Shown in pieces: positions 49,020 to 57,660 of a stretch of 60,861 nucleotides of DNA. The stretch comes from Paractinoplanes toevensis (lineage in GTDB: Bacteria > Actinomycetota > Actinomycetes > Mycobacteriales > Micromonosporaceae). The stretch is taken from the NCBI RefSeq assembly GCF_018332695.1, contig NZ_BOQN01000112.1, positions 1 through 60,861 of the forward strand. Direction: 5' to 3'. The notes below the pieces were generated by a model. That model was not told the DNA's origin. It searched no databases and was given only the letters and a program-made list of their open reading frames with translations. A program made the translations under genes and the position numbers. The stretch's first letter is position 1; every line of letters starts with the position of its first letter.

Positions 49020-50204
49020 ATGATGAAGATCCCCGCCGTCGCGGGCGCCCTCACCCTCTCGCTCGCCCTGGGCGGCACCGCCGCGGTGGCCGGTGGCCAC
49101 GACCACCTCACCGTCCCCACCCTGAGTGGCTGGGCGTCGCTGCCGGCCGGCACGTTCGTGCCGGGCAGCGAGCCCTCCGCCGCCAAGGTCACCGGCAACA
49201 CCAACGGGTTCGCGGTTCCCTTCGACGACCAGCCGATCCAGGGCTTCTCCGGCATCGTCAAGAACCGCGACGGCTCCTTCGACGTCCTCTCCGACAACGG
49301 CTACGGCAACCAGGCCAACTCGGGCGACTTCCTGCTGCGCATCCAGCGCCTGACCCCGGCCTTCGCCACCAACACGGTCGACGTGGTCGGCGGCATCACG
49401 CTGAGCGACCCGTCCGGGAAGGTGCCGTGGGCGCTGACCCGCCCCGACCGCGTGCTGACCGGTGCCGACTTCGACGTCGAGTCGATCGTCCGGGCCGCCG
49501 ACGGCACCTACTGGATCGGCGACGAGTTCGGCCCGTACCTGCTGCACTTCGACCGGGCCGGCCGGCTGCTGGCCGCCCCGATCCCGCTGGACGGCGTGGT
49601 CGCCCCGGAGACCGCCGCGCGCACCGGCGTCCCGGCCACGACGAACAGCAGCAAGGGGTACGAAGGTCTGGCCGCCGCCCCGGACGGCCGTTACCTCTAC
49701 GGCCTGCTGGAGGGCACGGTCAACGGTGATGTCGCCGGTCGGTTGCGCCTGAACCAGTTCGACCTGCGCACGCAGAGATACACCGGCAAGCGCTACACCT
49801 ACCAGCTGGAGAGCCCCGCGAACGCGATCGGCGACGCCATCGCGGTCGACGACAACCGCTTCCTGATCATCGAGCGGGACAACGGGCAGGGTGCCACGGC
49901 CGTCGTCAAGCGCATCTACCTGGCCGACAAGCGCGATCGCAACCACGACGGCCTGCTGGACAAGACCCTCGTGGTCGACCTCATGAACATCGCCAACCCG
50001 CGCCACCTGGGCGGCTTCGGCGACACGTTCACCTTCCCGTTCCAGACGATCGAGGACGTCGTCGTCCTCGGCGACAACCGGATTGCCGTCCTGAACGACA
50101 ACAACTTCCCGTTCTCCACCGGCCGCTCGGCCACCGCGGCCGACAACAACGAGTGGATCACCATCGACCTCCCGAAGTCCTACGGGGTTGTCGCGAACAG
50201 GTAG
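49020..50204 (+). CDS. Secreted esterase-like phytase-fold protein
   Basis: 394 aa. ATG ATG start followed by a signal peptide (MMKIPAVAGALTLSLALGG, cut near AVAGGHD). The body is the 'esterase-like activity of phytase' beta-propeller: FDVLSDNGYGNQANSGDFLLRI, ADFDVESIVRAADGTYWIGDEFGPYLLHF, KGYEGLAAAPDGRYLYGLLEG and NRFLIIERDNGQGATA are family hallmarks. Acts outside the cell, likely on phosphate or carboxylic esters; conserved Asp/Glu suit Ca2+ binding. Monocistronic. Confidence 0.87.
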   Translation: MMKIPAVAGALTLSLALGGTAAVAGGHDHLTVPTLSGWASLPAGTFVPGSEPSAAKVTGNTNGFAVPFDDQPIQGFSGIVKNRDGSFDVLSDNGYGNQANSGDFLLRIQRLTPAFATNTVDVVGGITLSDPSGKVPWALTRPDRVLTGADFDVESIVRAADGTYWIGDEFGPYLLHFDRAGRLLAAPIPLDGVVAPETAARTGVPATTNSSKGYEGLAAAPDGRYLYGLLEGTVNGDVAGRLRLNQFDLRTQRYTGKRYTYQLESPANAIGDAIAVDDNRFLIIERDNGQGATAVVKRIYLADKRDRNHDGLLDKTLVVDLMNIANPRHLGGFGDTFTFPFQTIEDVVVLGDNRIAVLNDNNFPFSTGRSATAADNNEWITIDLPKSYGVVANR

Positions 50205-50393
50205 CGCGCGGCGACATTCACGTTCGCGGTCTCGGGGCCGGACAGGCGTAGTATGGCGGTGGTTGCCCCAGACTTCGGTGGCCACAGCCGCCGCCGGCGG
50301 GTGCGCCTCATCTCCGAGGGAGCGCGCGTACCTCCGCCCTCCGACACGGACGCGCCGTTCTGGCCCCTGTCGGCAAGCATTGAGAGCAAAATC

Positions 50394-50567
50394 ATGATCA
50401 TCGCAAAAGATGTTGTCCTAGCCGTTCTCCGTGAGCGCGGCCTGCAGGCCAGGGCCGACTTCGTCGACCGGGAACTGCCCGACCTCATCGACTCCGACAA
50501 GCATGGTGGGCTGCTCTCGACACTCCACCTCGACATCGCCGAGCTGGCCGCCGCGGCGACTCGGTGA
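50394..50567 (+). CDS. Small protein (57 aa) leading the glycosyltransferase operon
   Basis: ATG at 50394; the frame is open upstream but that part looks non-coding. Sequence: MIIAKDVVLAVLRERGLQ, then ADFVDRELPDLIDSDKHGG and LLSTLHLDIAELAAAATR. Amphipathic helices, no membrane segment, no known domain. Its TGA overlaps the GTG of the glycosyltransferase by four bases, so translation is coupled, which argues for a real gene. The gap 50205-50393 holds TAGTAT (about 50251-50256), a fair -10. Confidence 0.7.
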   Translation: MIIAKDVVLAVLRERGLQARADFVDRELPDLIDSDKHGGLLSTLHLDIAELAAAATR

Positions 50568-51703
50568 CGATTCGCTACGGATTCCTGAGCACCCATCCGC
50601 CCACTCGCTGCGGGCTTGCGACCTTCAACGCCTCCCTCGCCGCCCACCTGGGCGGGACCGGACTGCCGGGCGGCATCGTGCGGGTGACCGCGAGCGGTGA
50701 CGACCCCGCCCCGGTGGCCGGCGTGGAGCACACCTGGACGGCCGGGGAAACGGCCGGCTGGCGGGCGACCGCCGAGGTGCTGAACACCTTTGACATCGCC
50801 GTCGTCCAGCACGAGTACGGCATCTATCCCGGCCGGGACGGCGGGGAGGTCCTGGCCGTGCTGCGCCGGCTCACGGTGCCCAGCATCGTCGTCCTGCACA
50901 CCGTGCTGAGCCGCCCCACCCCGAGCCAGAAGTCGCTGCTCGAGGAGATCGTGGCCGTCGCCGGTGCGGTCGTCACCATCTCCGCCACCGCGCACGACCG
51001 GCTGCTCCTCGGTTACGCCGTGGACCCCACGAAGGTCTCCGTCATCCCGCACGGTGCCGCCGATCACGCCGGCGTACCGGCCGGTCCGCGCGCCCGGCCG
51101 CACCTGCTGACCTGGGGTCTGCTCGGACCGGGCAAGGGCATCGAATGGGCCCTGCACAGCCTGGCCCGGCTGCAGAAACTCAAACCGGCACCGGTCTACA
51201 CCGTGGCCGGCCGCACCCATCCCAAGGTGGTCGAGCTGCACGGCGAGGCCTACCGGGCGAGCCTGCACCGGCTCGGCGCGACCCTCGGCGTCGCACACAC
51301 GGTCAACTACGAGTCGGACTACCTCGACGACGCCGCGCTGGGCCGACTGATCCGGTCGGCTGACGTCGTGGTGCTGCCGTACGACTCCACCGAGCAGGTC
51401 AGCTCGGGCGTGCTGGTCGAGGCGGTGGTGGCCCGGATCCCGGTGGTCGCGACCGCGTTCCCGCACGCGGTGGAGTTGCTCACCGACGGGCCCGGCCTGG
51501 TGGTGCCGCACCGGAATCCGGCCGCCATGGCAGCCGCCATCCGCAAGATCCTTACCAAGCCCGGCCTGGCCGCCTCCCTGCTCGCCCGCAACGGCTCGAT
51601 CGAGTCCACGCTGCTCTGGCCGGCCGTGGCGCAGCGGTACCACGCCCTCGCGGAGACGCTGGTCGCCCTGCACGCTCGTCCGGTCGCGGCGGCGCGGGCA
51701 TGA
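50564..51703 (+). CDS. GT4-family glycosyltransferase
   Basis: 379 aa from GTG. GT-B fold: N-terminal lobe with YGFLSTHPPTRCGLATFNASLA, C-terminal lobe with LLTWGLLGPGKGIEWALHSL and the donor-binding stretch LPYDSTEQVSSGVLVEAVVARIPVVAT, a retaining GT4 transferase. HEYGIYPGRDGGEVL is typical of the branch that goes together with beta-1,2-mannoside or mannan-type genes. Donor (GDP-mannose or UDP-sugar) is not decidable. Overlaps both neighbours by four bases. Confidence 0.9.
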   Translation: MTIRYGFLSTHPPTRCGLATFNASLAAHLGGTGLPGGIVRVTASGDDPAPVAGVEHTWTAGETAGWRATAEVLNTFDIAVVQHEYGIYPGRDGGEVLAVLRRLTVPSIVVLHTVLSRPTPSQKSLLEEIVAVAGAVVTISATAHDRLLLGYAVDPTKVSVIPHGAADHAGVPAGPRARPHLLTWGLLGPGKGIEWALHSLARLQKLKPAPVYTVAGRTHPKVVELHGEAYRASLHRLGATLGVAHTVNYESDYLDDAALGRLIRSADVVVLPYDSTEQVSSGVLVEAVVARIPVVATAFPHAVELLTDGPGLVVPHRNPAAMAAAIRKILTKPGLAASLLARNGSIESTLLWPAVAQRYHALAETLVALHARPVAAARA

Positions 51704-52725
51704 CCGCCGCCGCCGTCGTATCCTCGCCGACCCCGACCGTTCCGGCGCCCACCTTCGCGCACCTGGTGCGGCTCACCGACGACACCGGGCTGTTCGAACA
51801 CGCCCGGCACGCCATCCCCCGCCGCGAGCACGGCTACTGCACCGACGACGTCGCCCGCGGCCTCGTCGTCACCAGCCGGGAATCCGACCCGTCCCGACAG
51901 GTCCTGCGGCTGGCCGAGCGATATCTGGCCTTCCTCACCCACGCGCAGGATGCCCAGGGAGCCTTCCACAACCGGCTCGGCTTCAACCGGACCTGGACCG
52001 ACCAGCCCAGCCTCGGCGACTGGTGGGGACGGGCCCTGTGGGGTCTGGGCACGGCCGCGGCCCGCAGCCCGGCCTCGTGGATCCGCGAGGAGGCGCTGCT
52101 GGCCTTCACCCGCGGTGCCACCTGCCGGTCTCCCGCCCCGCGGGCGATGGTCTTCGCCGCGCTCGGCGCCGCCGAACTGCTCCGGGTCGACCCGGACCAC
52201 GAGCCGGCCGCCGACCTGCTGGCCGACGCCGCCACGGCGATCGGGCGGCCCGGCCTCGACCCGCGCTGGCCGTGGCCGGACGAACGGCTCACCTACGCCA
52301 ATGCCGCCCTGGCCGAGGCCCTGATCGCGGCCGGTGACCTCCTGGCCGACCCGGCCGCCCTCGCCGCCGGCCTGCGGATGCTGACCTGGCTGCTGGAGAT
52401 CCAGACCAGCGACGACCACCTGTCGGTGCTGCCGGCGGCGGGCTGGCAGCGCGGCGGTCCCCGGCTGCGGCACGATCAGCAGCCGATCGAGGTGGCCGCA
52501 CTGGCCGACGCCTGTGCCACGGCCGCCTCCATCACCGGCGATCACGAGTGGCGGGACGGCGTGAGCCGGTGCATCGCGTGGTTCCTCGGCGACAACGACG
52601 CCGACCACGTCATGTGGGACCAGGAAACCGGTGGTGGTTACGACGGGCTGACGCTGCAGGGCGTCAACCTCAACCAGGGGGCCGAATCGACCCTCGCCCT
52701 GATCGCGACGCTGCAGCACCGCTAA
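51700..52725 (+). CDS. Glycosidase-fold (alpha/alpha barrel) partner of the glycosyltransferase
   Basis: 341 aa, ATGA overlap with the transferase. Helical protein resembling the six-hairpin (alpha/alpha)6 barrels that accompany GT4 transferases in many genomes. REHGYCTDDVARGLVV, FHNRLGFNRTWTDQPSLGDWWGRALWGLG, WPDERLTYANAALAEALI and GYDGLTLQGVNLNQGAESTLA are its conserved-looking blocks. A GH130 phosphorylase usually found with this pair was not seen here. Cytosolic. Function unknown, presumably in making or trimming a small mannan-type glycan. Confidence 0.75.
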   Translation: MTAAAVVSSPTPTVPAPTFAHLVRLTDDTGLFEHARHAIPRREHGYCTDDVARGLVVTSRESDPSRQVLRLAERYLAFLTHAQDAQGAFHNRLGFNRTWTDQPSLGDWWGRALWGLGTAAARSPASWIREEALLAFTRGATCRSPAPRAMVFAALGAAELLRVDPDHEPAADLLADAATAIGRPGLDPRWPWPDERLTYANAALAEALIAAGDLLADPAALAAGLRMLTWLLEIQTSDDHLSVLPAAGWQRGGPRLRHDQQPIEVAALADACATAASITGDHEWRDGVSRCIAWFLGDNDADHVMWDQETGGGYDGLTLQGVNLNQGAESTLALIATLQHR

Positions 52726-52735
52726 CGTCGGCGGC

Positions 52736-53125
52736 ATGACGCAGCGGCGGGTGATCCTCAGCGGCTCGACGTTCGAGGAGCAGATCGGCTATGCCCGGGC
52801 CGTGGTCGACGGCGACGACGTGCACGTGTCCGGGACGACCGGTTTCGACTACCGGACGATGACCATCTCGGACGACGTCGTCGACCAGGTCGAGCAGTGC
52901 CTGCGCAACATCGAGGCGGCCCTGGCGGAGGCCGGCTGCACGTTCGCCGACGTCCTCCGGGTCCGCTACCTGCTGCCCGACCGCGACGACTTCGAGCCCT
53001 GCTGGCCGGCGCTGCGCCGCGCCTTCGGCACGACCCGGCCGGCCGCCACGATGATGGTGTGCGGCCTGTCCGACCCCAGAATGAAGATCGAGATCGAGGC
53101 GTACGCCCGGCGGCCCGAGCACTAG
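52736..53125 (+). CDS. RidA-like protein lacking the catalytic arginine
   Basis: 129 aa, ten bases after the barrel gene. RidA/YjgF fold with FEEQIGYARAVVDGDDVHVSG, VEQCLRNIEAALAEAGCTFADVLRVRYLL and a C-terminal IEIEAYA. Where active RidA has Pro-x-Arg-(S/T), this one reads RPAATMMV, so the substrate-binding arginine is replaced by Ala. Such members do not deaminate imines; function unknown. The 3' end overlaps the convergent Lrp gene by four bases. Confidence 0.85.
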   Translation: MTQRRVILSGSTFEEQIGYARAVVDGDDVHVSGTTGFDYRTMTISDDVVDQVEQCLRNIEAALAEAGCTFADVLRVRYLLPDRDDFEPCWPALRRAFGTTRPAATMMVCGLSDPRMKIEIEAYARRPEH

Positions 53126-54132
53126 CCGGGTGGCTCGCGGATCAGGCCGTTCTCCACCAGTGAGTGGGAATGCTTGAGCCGGACCATCTGCGGCACGATC
53201 TCGACCCGCTGGATGCTGTCGATCTCGGCCACCTTGGTGGTGAGGTATCGGTAGAGCGCCTCGGCGTCGGTGGCCAGCGCCGACGCCATCACGTTGGCGC
53301 TGCCGGTGACGGCGCCGACGAAGGCCAGCTCGGGGTGGTCGGCGAGCCGGGCGCCGGTCGACGCCAGGTGCGCGGGCGCGACCGTGAACCACAGGTTGGC
53401 CACCGCGTGCATGCCCACCGCCGTGGTGGCGACGTCCACGTGGAAATAGATGGCGCCGGCGGCGGTCAGCTCGCTCACCCGGTGCGCGGCCTGTCGCTGG
53501 CTCACCCCGGCCGCCGCCGCGACCGCCGCCCAGCTCGAGCGGCCGTCCCGGCTCAGCGCGTCCAGCAGCGGGCGGTCCGACGCCTCCAGGCGGGCCGCGC
53601 CGGTCGGGTTGGGGGCCTGCACGGGGGCGCCGTCCAGCAGGAAGGCGCGCTGCTCGGCCGACAGGTCGTGGTCGGGGGCCACCCAGTCGGTCTCGCCGCG
53701 CCCGGCGAAGCGGTGCAGCATCTGGTGGGCGCTGAAGGCCAGCACGCTGGCCGCCCTCGGCAGGTGGTGCAGCAGACCGGACTGCGGGTCGCCCACCTCG
53801 GCCTGGCAGGTGACCTCCGCGCCGCCGGCGCCGATGCTGACCCACGAGGTGTCGCCCCGCTGGGCGAGAGCGCCGGCCAGGACGCCGGCGGTGCCCGGGC
53901 GGCAGCCGATGCGCAGCGTCCAGTAGCTGGAGCCCTCGCGGTGGGTGGCCTCCGGCCGGGCGACGATCCGGACGAACCCGGACGTGCGCATCCGCTGGAA
54001 GCGGCGGGCGACCGTCTGCTCGGACACCTCGAGCACCGTGGCGATCCGGGCGAACGGCGCACGCGGGGCGATCTGCAGGGTGTGGAGGATTTGCCGATCC
54101 AGGCCGTCGAGCGTGCGGGATTCCGTCGCCAT
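53122..54132 (-). CDS. Tandem Lrp/AsnC-family regulator
   Basis: 336 aa from ATG at 54132, twice the usual ~160. First half: helix-turn-helix LDGLDRQILHTLQIAPRAPFARIATVLEVSEQTVARRFQRM, then a RAM-type ligand domain. Second half repeats the pattern from DRPLLDALSRDGRSSWAAVAAAAGVSQRQAAHRVSELTAAG to the end. Tandem Lrp proteins are known in actinobacteria; they may sense an amino acid and bend DNA. Likely target unknown; the RidA-like gene is its convergent neighbour. Confidence 0.9.
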   Translation of the reverse strand: MATESRTLDGLDRQILHTLQIAPRAPFARIATVLEVSEQTVARRFQRMRTSGFVRIVARPEATHREGSSYWTLRIGCRPGTAGVLAGALAQRGDTSWVSIGAGGAEVTCQAEVGDPQSGLLHHLPRAASVLAFSAHQMLHRFAGRGETDWVAPDHDLSAEQRAFLLDGAPVQAPNPTGAARLEASDRPLLDALSRDGRSSWAAVAAAAGVSQRQAAHRVSELTAAGAIYFHVDVATTAVGMHAVANLWFTVAPAHLASTGARLADHPELAFVGAVTGSANVMASALATDAEALYRYLTTKVAEIDSIQRVEIVPQMVRLKHSHSLVENGLIREPPG

Positions 54133-54255
54133 GAAGCCAGCGTACGGCGGCATCCCTCGGGGAGGTGGGTCACCAGGGCGGGGGATGGGATCGAATGATC
54201 GACACCTCTAACGTCAGGAACCCGGACCAAAAGCCCCAAAACCGGAGCCGCCCCT

Positions 54256-54966
54256 ATGTCCGTGTTCCGCGCCGCGAACAACGTCAACCGACCGCCCGGC
54301 CCTAACGCGGGACCCCGGGATCCGTACCCGATCAATCGGCAGCGGGAGGAGGAGCCCGTCCCGGACGGGCCCACCGAGCGCATCGAGGACCGGCCGTCGC
54401 GGTTCCGCGACCGGCTCGCCTGGCTCGGCATGCTGGTCGCGGTGTTCGCGCTGATCACCTCGTCGATCGCCGCCCTGGCGGCCTGGCAGGCGATGAAGGT
54501 GGCCCGGATGGTCGCCATGGCCGGGGAACCGGTCAGCCACGCGGAACAGGAGAGCCGGACCACCGGCTTCGCGGTCAGCTACGCCCAGGAGCCGCTGCGG
54601 GTGCAGGTCGGCTGCGCCGCCGTCCTGTTCGTCGATCTGGACGAGCCGCGGGCCAACGCCGACGAGAAAGTCAGCGATCTGAGGTACGACAGCCGGTGCG
54701 GCACGGACCTGCCGCGCCTGACGCTCGGGCCGGGCGCGGTCGCCGGTGCCCAGGTGAAGGATCTGGACCTGGACGCGGCCGGCTGCGCGCGGGCCATCCG
54801 GAACAGTCCGATCGGGCCCGGCGGCGGCGTCGAGGTGCGCAAGGGCGCCGTGCTGTGTGTGCTGACCGCCGCCCAGCCGGCCGCGATGACCCTGGTGGAG
54901 GTGACCGAGGTCGGGCGGACCGGCACCGCCGGCATGCGGGCCACCTCCTGGAAAGTCGCGGGCTGA
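54256..54966 (+). CDS. Single-pass membrane protein of unknown function
   Basis: 236 aa. Residues 1-50 are polar with Pro and acidic stretches; WLGMLVAVFALITSSIAALAAWQAM (~56-80) is the only membrane helix. The outer part (~95-236) has four Cys (VGCAAVL, SRCGTD, AGCARA, AVLCVL) that could form two disulphides, and several short beta-strand phrases. I do not recognise a family. It is followed by a strong terminator, so it is probably its own transcription unit. The gap 54154-54255 before it shows no clear promoter. Confidence 0.7.
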   Translation: MSVFRAANNVNRPPGPNAGPRDPYPINRQREEEPVPDGPTERIEDRPSRFRDRLAWLGMLVAVFALITSSIAALAAWQAMKVARMVAMAGEPVSHAEQESRTTGFAVSYAQEPLRVQVGCAAVLFVDLDEPRANADEKVSDLRYDSRCGTDLPRLTLGPGAVAGAQVKDLDLDAAGCARAIRNSPIGPGGGVEVRKGAVLCVLTAAQPAAMTLVEVTEVGRTGTAGMRATSWKVAG

Positions 54967-54981
54967 CGGCGGTCGCGCGGG

Positions 54982-55022
54982 GCGCTCCTGACAGAATGTC
55001 GGGAGCGCTCTGCGTAGTTTTT
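54982..55022 (+). terminator. Strong intrinsic terminator before aspS
   Basis: GCGCTCCTGACA (54982-54993), loop GAA, TGTCGGGAGCGC (54997-55008): a 12-bp stem with one G-U pair. A T-run GTAGTTTTTG follows (to 55022). It lies 16 bases after the membrane protein stop and 30 before the aspS start, so it ends the upstream unit or attenuates read-through into aspS. Confidence 0.85.
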
Positions 55023-55051
55023 GAAAAGAATCGGTGAGGAGTCGAGTTCCC

Positions 55052-56854
55052 GTGATCCGTACCCATGACGCCGGCGGCCTCCGCGCGAGCGACGCCGGCA
55101 CGACGGTGACGCTCGCCGGGTGGGTGGCCCGCCGGCGCGACCACGGCGGGGTCATCTTCGTCGATCTCCGCGACGCTTCCGGGGTCGTGCAGGTGGTCTT
55201 CCGCGAGGAGGACGCGCACGCGCTCCGCAACGAGTACTGCGTGAAGGTCGTCGGCGAGGTCAACGCCCGCCCGGCCGGCAACGAGAACCCCGACCTGGCC
55301 ACCGGTGCCGTCGAGGTGGTCGTGTCCGAGCTGACCGTGCTCTCCGAGGCGGCCCCGCTGCCGCTGCCGGTCGACGACACCATCACCGCGTCGGACGACC
55401 TGCGGCTGAAATACCGCTACCTCGACCTGCGCCGCTCCGGTCCGGCCGCCGCCCTGCGCCTGCGCAGCCGGGCCAACCAGATTGCCCGCGAGGTGCTGCA
55501 CGCCCGCGACTTCAACGAGATCGAGACCCCGACGCTGACCCGGTCGACCCCGGAGGGCGCCCGCGACTTCCTGGTCCCGGTCCGCTTGCAGCCCGGCACC
55601 TGGTATGCGTTGCCCCAGTCCCCGCAGCTGTTCAAGCAGCTGCTGATGGTGGCCGGCCTGGAGCGGTATTACCAGATCGCCCGCTGCTACCGCGACGAGG
55701 ACTTCCGCGCCGACCGGCAGCCCGAGTTCACCCAGCTCGACATCGAGATGTCGTTCGTGACCCAGGACGACATCATCGAGCTCGGCGAGGAGATCGTCAG
55801 CCGGCTGTGGAGCGAGCTGGCCGACTACCAGGTGCAGCTCCCGATCCCGCGGATCACCTGGACCGACGCGATGAACCGCTACGGATCCGACAAACCCGAT
55901 CTGCGGTACGGGGTGGAGCTGGTCGAACTGACCGACTATCTCCGTGGCACCGAGTTCCGGGTCTTCGCGGGCGCGATCGACAACGGCGGCTACGTCGGCG
56001 CGGTGGTCATGCCGGGCGGCGCCGCGCAGACCCGCAAGGAACTCGACGGCTGGCAGGACTGGGCCAAGGCCCGGGGCGCGCGGGGCCTGGCCTACGTGGT
56101 GCTGGACGCCGAGACGGGCGAGGCCCGCGGACCTGTGGCGAAAAATCTGTCATCTGACCATTTGTCCGGATTGGCGGACGCCACCGGCGCCAAGCCGGGC
56201 GACGCGATCTTCTTCGCCGCCGCCAACGAGCGCCGCGAGGCCCAGGAGCTCCTGGGCGCCGCCCGCATCGAGATCGCCAAGCGGGCCGGCCTCATCGACG
56301 AGTCCGCCTGGGCCTTCTGCTGGGTCGTCGATGCGCCGATGTTCGAGAAGACCGACGAGGGCGGCTGGACCGCGGTCCACCACCCCTTCACCTCGCCGAA
56401 CAACGAGTGGCTCGACCGCTTCGAGGAGGCGCCCGACCAGGCCCTCGCCTACGCCTACGACATCGTGGTGAACGGCAACGAGATCGGCGGCGGCAGCGTC
56501 CGTATCCACCGGGCCGATGTGCAGAGCCGGGTCTTCGACCTGCTCGGCATCACCCCCGAGGAGGCGCAGGACAAGTTCGGCTTCCTGCTCGAGGCGTTCA
56601 AGTACGGCCCGCCGCCGCACGCCGGCATCGCCCTGGGCTGGGACCGCACCTGCATGCTGCTGTCCGGCAACGAGTCGATCCGCGAGGTCATCGCGTTCCC
56701 GAAGACCCGCGGCGGTTACGACCCGCTGACCACCGCGCCGACCCCGATCACCGCGCAGCAGCGGCTCGAGGCCGGCATCGACGCCAAGCCGAAGGCCACC
56801 GCCGGTGCCCCCGGCACGGACGGCCAGGCCGCCCCGGTGGAGCACTCGAACTGA
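55052..56854 (+). CDS. aspS: Aspartate--tRNA ligase
   Basis: 600 aa from GTG at 55052, with GAGGAG about ten bases before; GTG at 55034 lies before that site. Bacterial-type AspRS: N-terminal OB-fold (VTLAGWVARRRDHGGVIFVDLRD), class II motif 2 RCYRDEDFRADRQPEFTQLDIE, the GAD insertion domain (~290-400), and motif 3 GIALGWDRTCML. Charges tRNA-Asp in the cytosol. A 30-residue Ala/Pro/Thr-rich tail is beyond the family end. Its stop is overlapped by the next gene. Confidence 0.97.
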   Translation: MIRTHDAGGLRASDAGTTVTLAGWVARRRDHGGVIFVDLRDASGVVQVVFREEDAHALRNEYCVKVVGEVNARPAGNENPDLATGAVEVVVSELTVLSEAAPLPLPVDDTITASDDLRLKYRYLDLRRSGPAAALRLRSRANQIAREVLHARDFNEIETPTLTRSTPEGARDFLVPVRLQPGTWYALPQSPQLFKQLLMVAGLERYYQIARCYRDEDFRADRQPEFTQLDIEMSFVTQDDIIELGEEIVSRLWSELADYQVQLPIPRITWTDAMNRYGSDKPDLRYGVELVELTDYLRGTEFRVFAGAIDNGGYVGAVVMPGGAAQTRKELDGWQDWAKARGARGLAYVVLDAETGEARGPVAKNLSSDHLSGLADATGAKPGDAIFFAAANERREAQELLGAARIEIAKRAGLIDESAWAFCWVVDAPMFEKTDEGGWTAVHHPFTSPNNEWLDRFEEAPDQALAYAYDIVVNGNEIGGGSVRIHRADVQSRVFDLLGITPEEAQDKFGFLLEAFKYGPPPHAGIALGWDRTCMLLSGNESIREVIAFPKTRGGYDPLTTAPTPITAQQRLEAGIDAKPKATAGAPGTDGQAAPVEHSN

Positions 56855-57660
56855 GAATTCTCGTCGTCGGCGCCGGCGGCTACCTGGGACGACGGGTGGT
56901 CCGCCGGGCCGCGGCGTGCGGGCACGAGGTGGTCGGCACGGCCACGACCGCGGCCTCCGGCCACCGGATCCTCGACGTCCGGTCCCGCGCGGCGGTGCTT
57001 GCGCTGCTTTCCGGCGTACGGGCGGAAGCGGTCTTGAATCTGGCCTCACGGATGGACGACTGGGCGGTGACCGCGGACGGTGCCGCCCACGTCGCCGTCG
57101 GGGCGCGCGGTGCCCGCCTCGTACACGTCTCCTCCGACGTCGTCCACGGCGGCCGTTCCCGCCCGTACACCGAAATTGATCCGCCCGACCCGAAGGGTCG
57201 TTATGGCTCGGCGAAGGCGGCGGCGGAGACCGCCGTCGCGGCGGTCGACCCGGGCGCCGCGATCGTGCGCACCTCGCTGATCATCGGCAGCGACGACAGC
57301 CAGCACATCCGCCTCGCCCGGGACCTGATCGCCGGGAAGCGGCCGGGTTTCCTGTTCGAGGACGAGATCCGCTGCCCGGTGCACGTCGACGACCTGGCCG
57401 CGGCGCTGGTCGAGCTGGCCGGGAACGACTATCCGGGGGTGCTCAACGTCGCCGGGCCGGAGGCGATCTCCCGCGCCGGCCTCGGCCGGCTCGTCGCCCG
57501 GCAGGACGGCATCGACCCGGCCGCCGTGCCGACCGGGCTCACCGCCGACGCGAACCTGGCGCCCCGCGCCACCGACGTCAAACTCGACAGCTCCCGGGCG
57601 TACGGCATGCTGGCCGTCCGTTTTCGGCCGGCCTCGGAGAGCGTACGTGCCGGCGGCTGA
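56851..57660 (+). CDS. NAD(P)-dependent SDR (RmlD/epimerase-like), apparent CTG start
   Basis: 269 aa if CTG at 56851 is the start: it overlaps the aspS stop as CTGA, like the usual ATGA. The Rossmann motif LRILVVGAGGYLG begins directly there, no ATG, GTG or TTG occurs in frame close upstream, and later ones lie inside the fold. Extended SDR: VHVSSDVVHGG and the catalytic YGSAKAAAE (Tyr-x-x-x-Lys variant, Tyr-Gly-Ser-Ala-Lys), as in dTDP-4-dehydrorhamnose reductase-like proteins. Substrate is probably a nucleotide sugar or small carbonyl. Its 3' end overlaps the next gene by 14 bases. Confidence 0.85.
   Translation: MRILVVGAGGYLGRRVVRRAAACGHEVVGTATTAASGHRILDVRSRAAVLALLSGVRAEAVLNLASRMDDWAVTADGAAHVAVGARGARLVHVSSDVVHGGRSRPYTEIDPPDPKGRYGSAKAAAETAVAAVDPGAAIVRTSLIIGSDDSQHIRLARDLIAGKRPGFLFEDEIRCPVHVDDLAAALVELAGNDYPGVLNVAGPEAISRAGLGRLVARQDGIDPAAVPTGLTADANLAPRATDVKLDSSRAYGMLAVRFRPASESVRAGG

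Noticed and set aside
50564..52725. Full mannan/GH130 locus
   Set aside because: Only the transferase and barrel protein are present; no phosphorylase gene is visible in the window.
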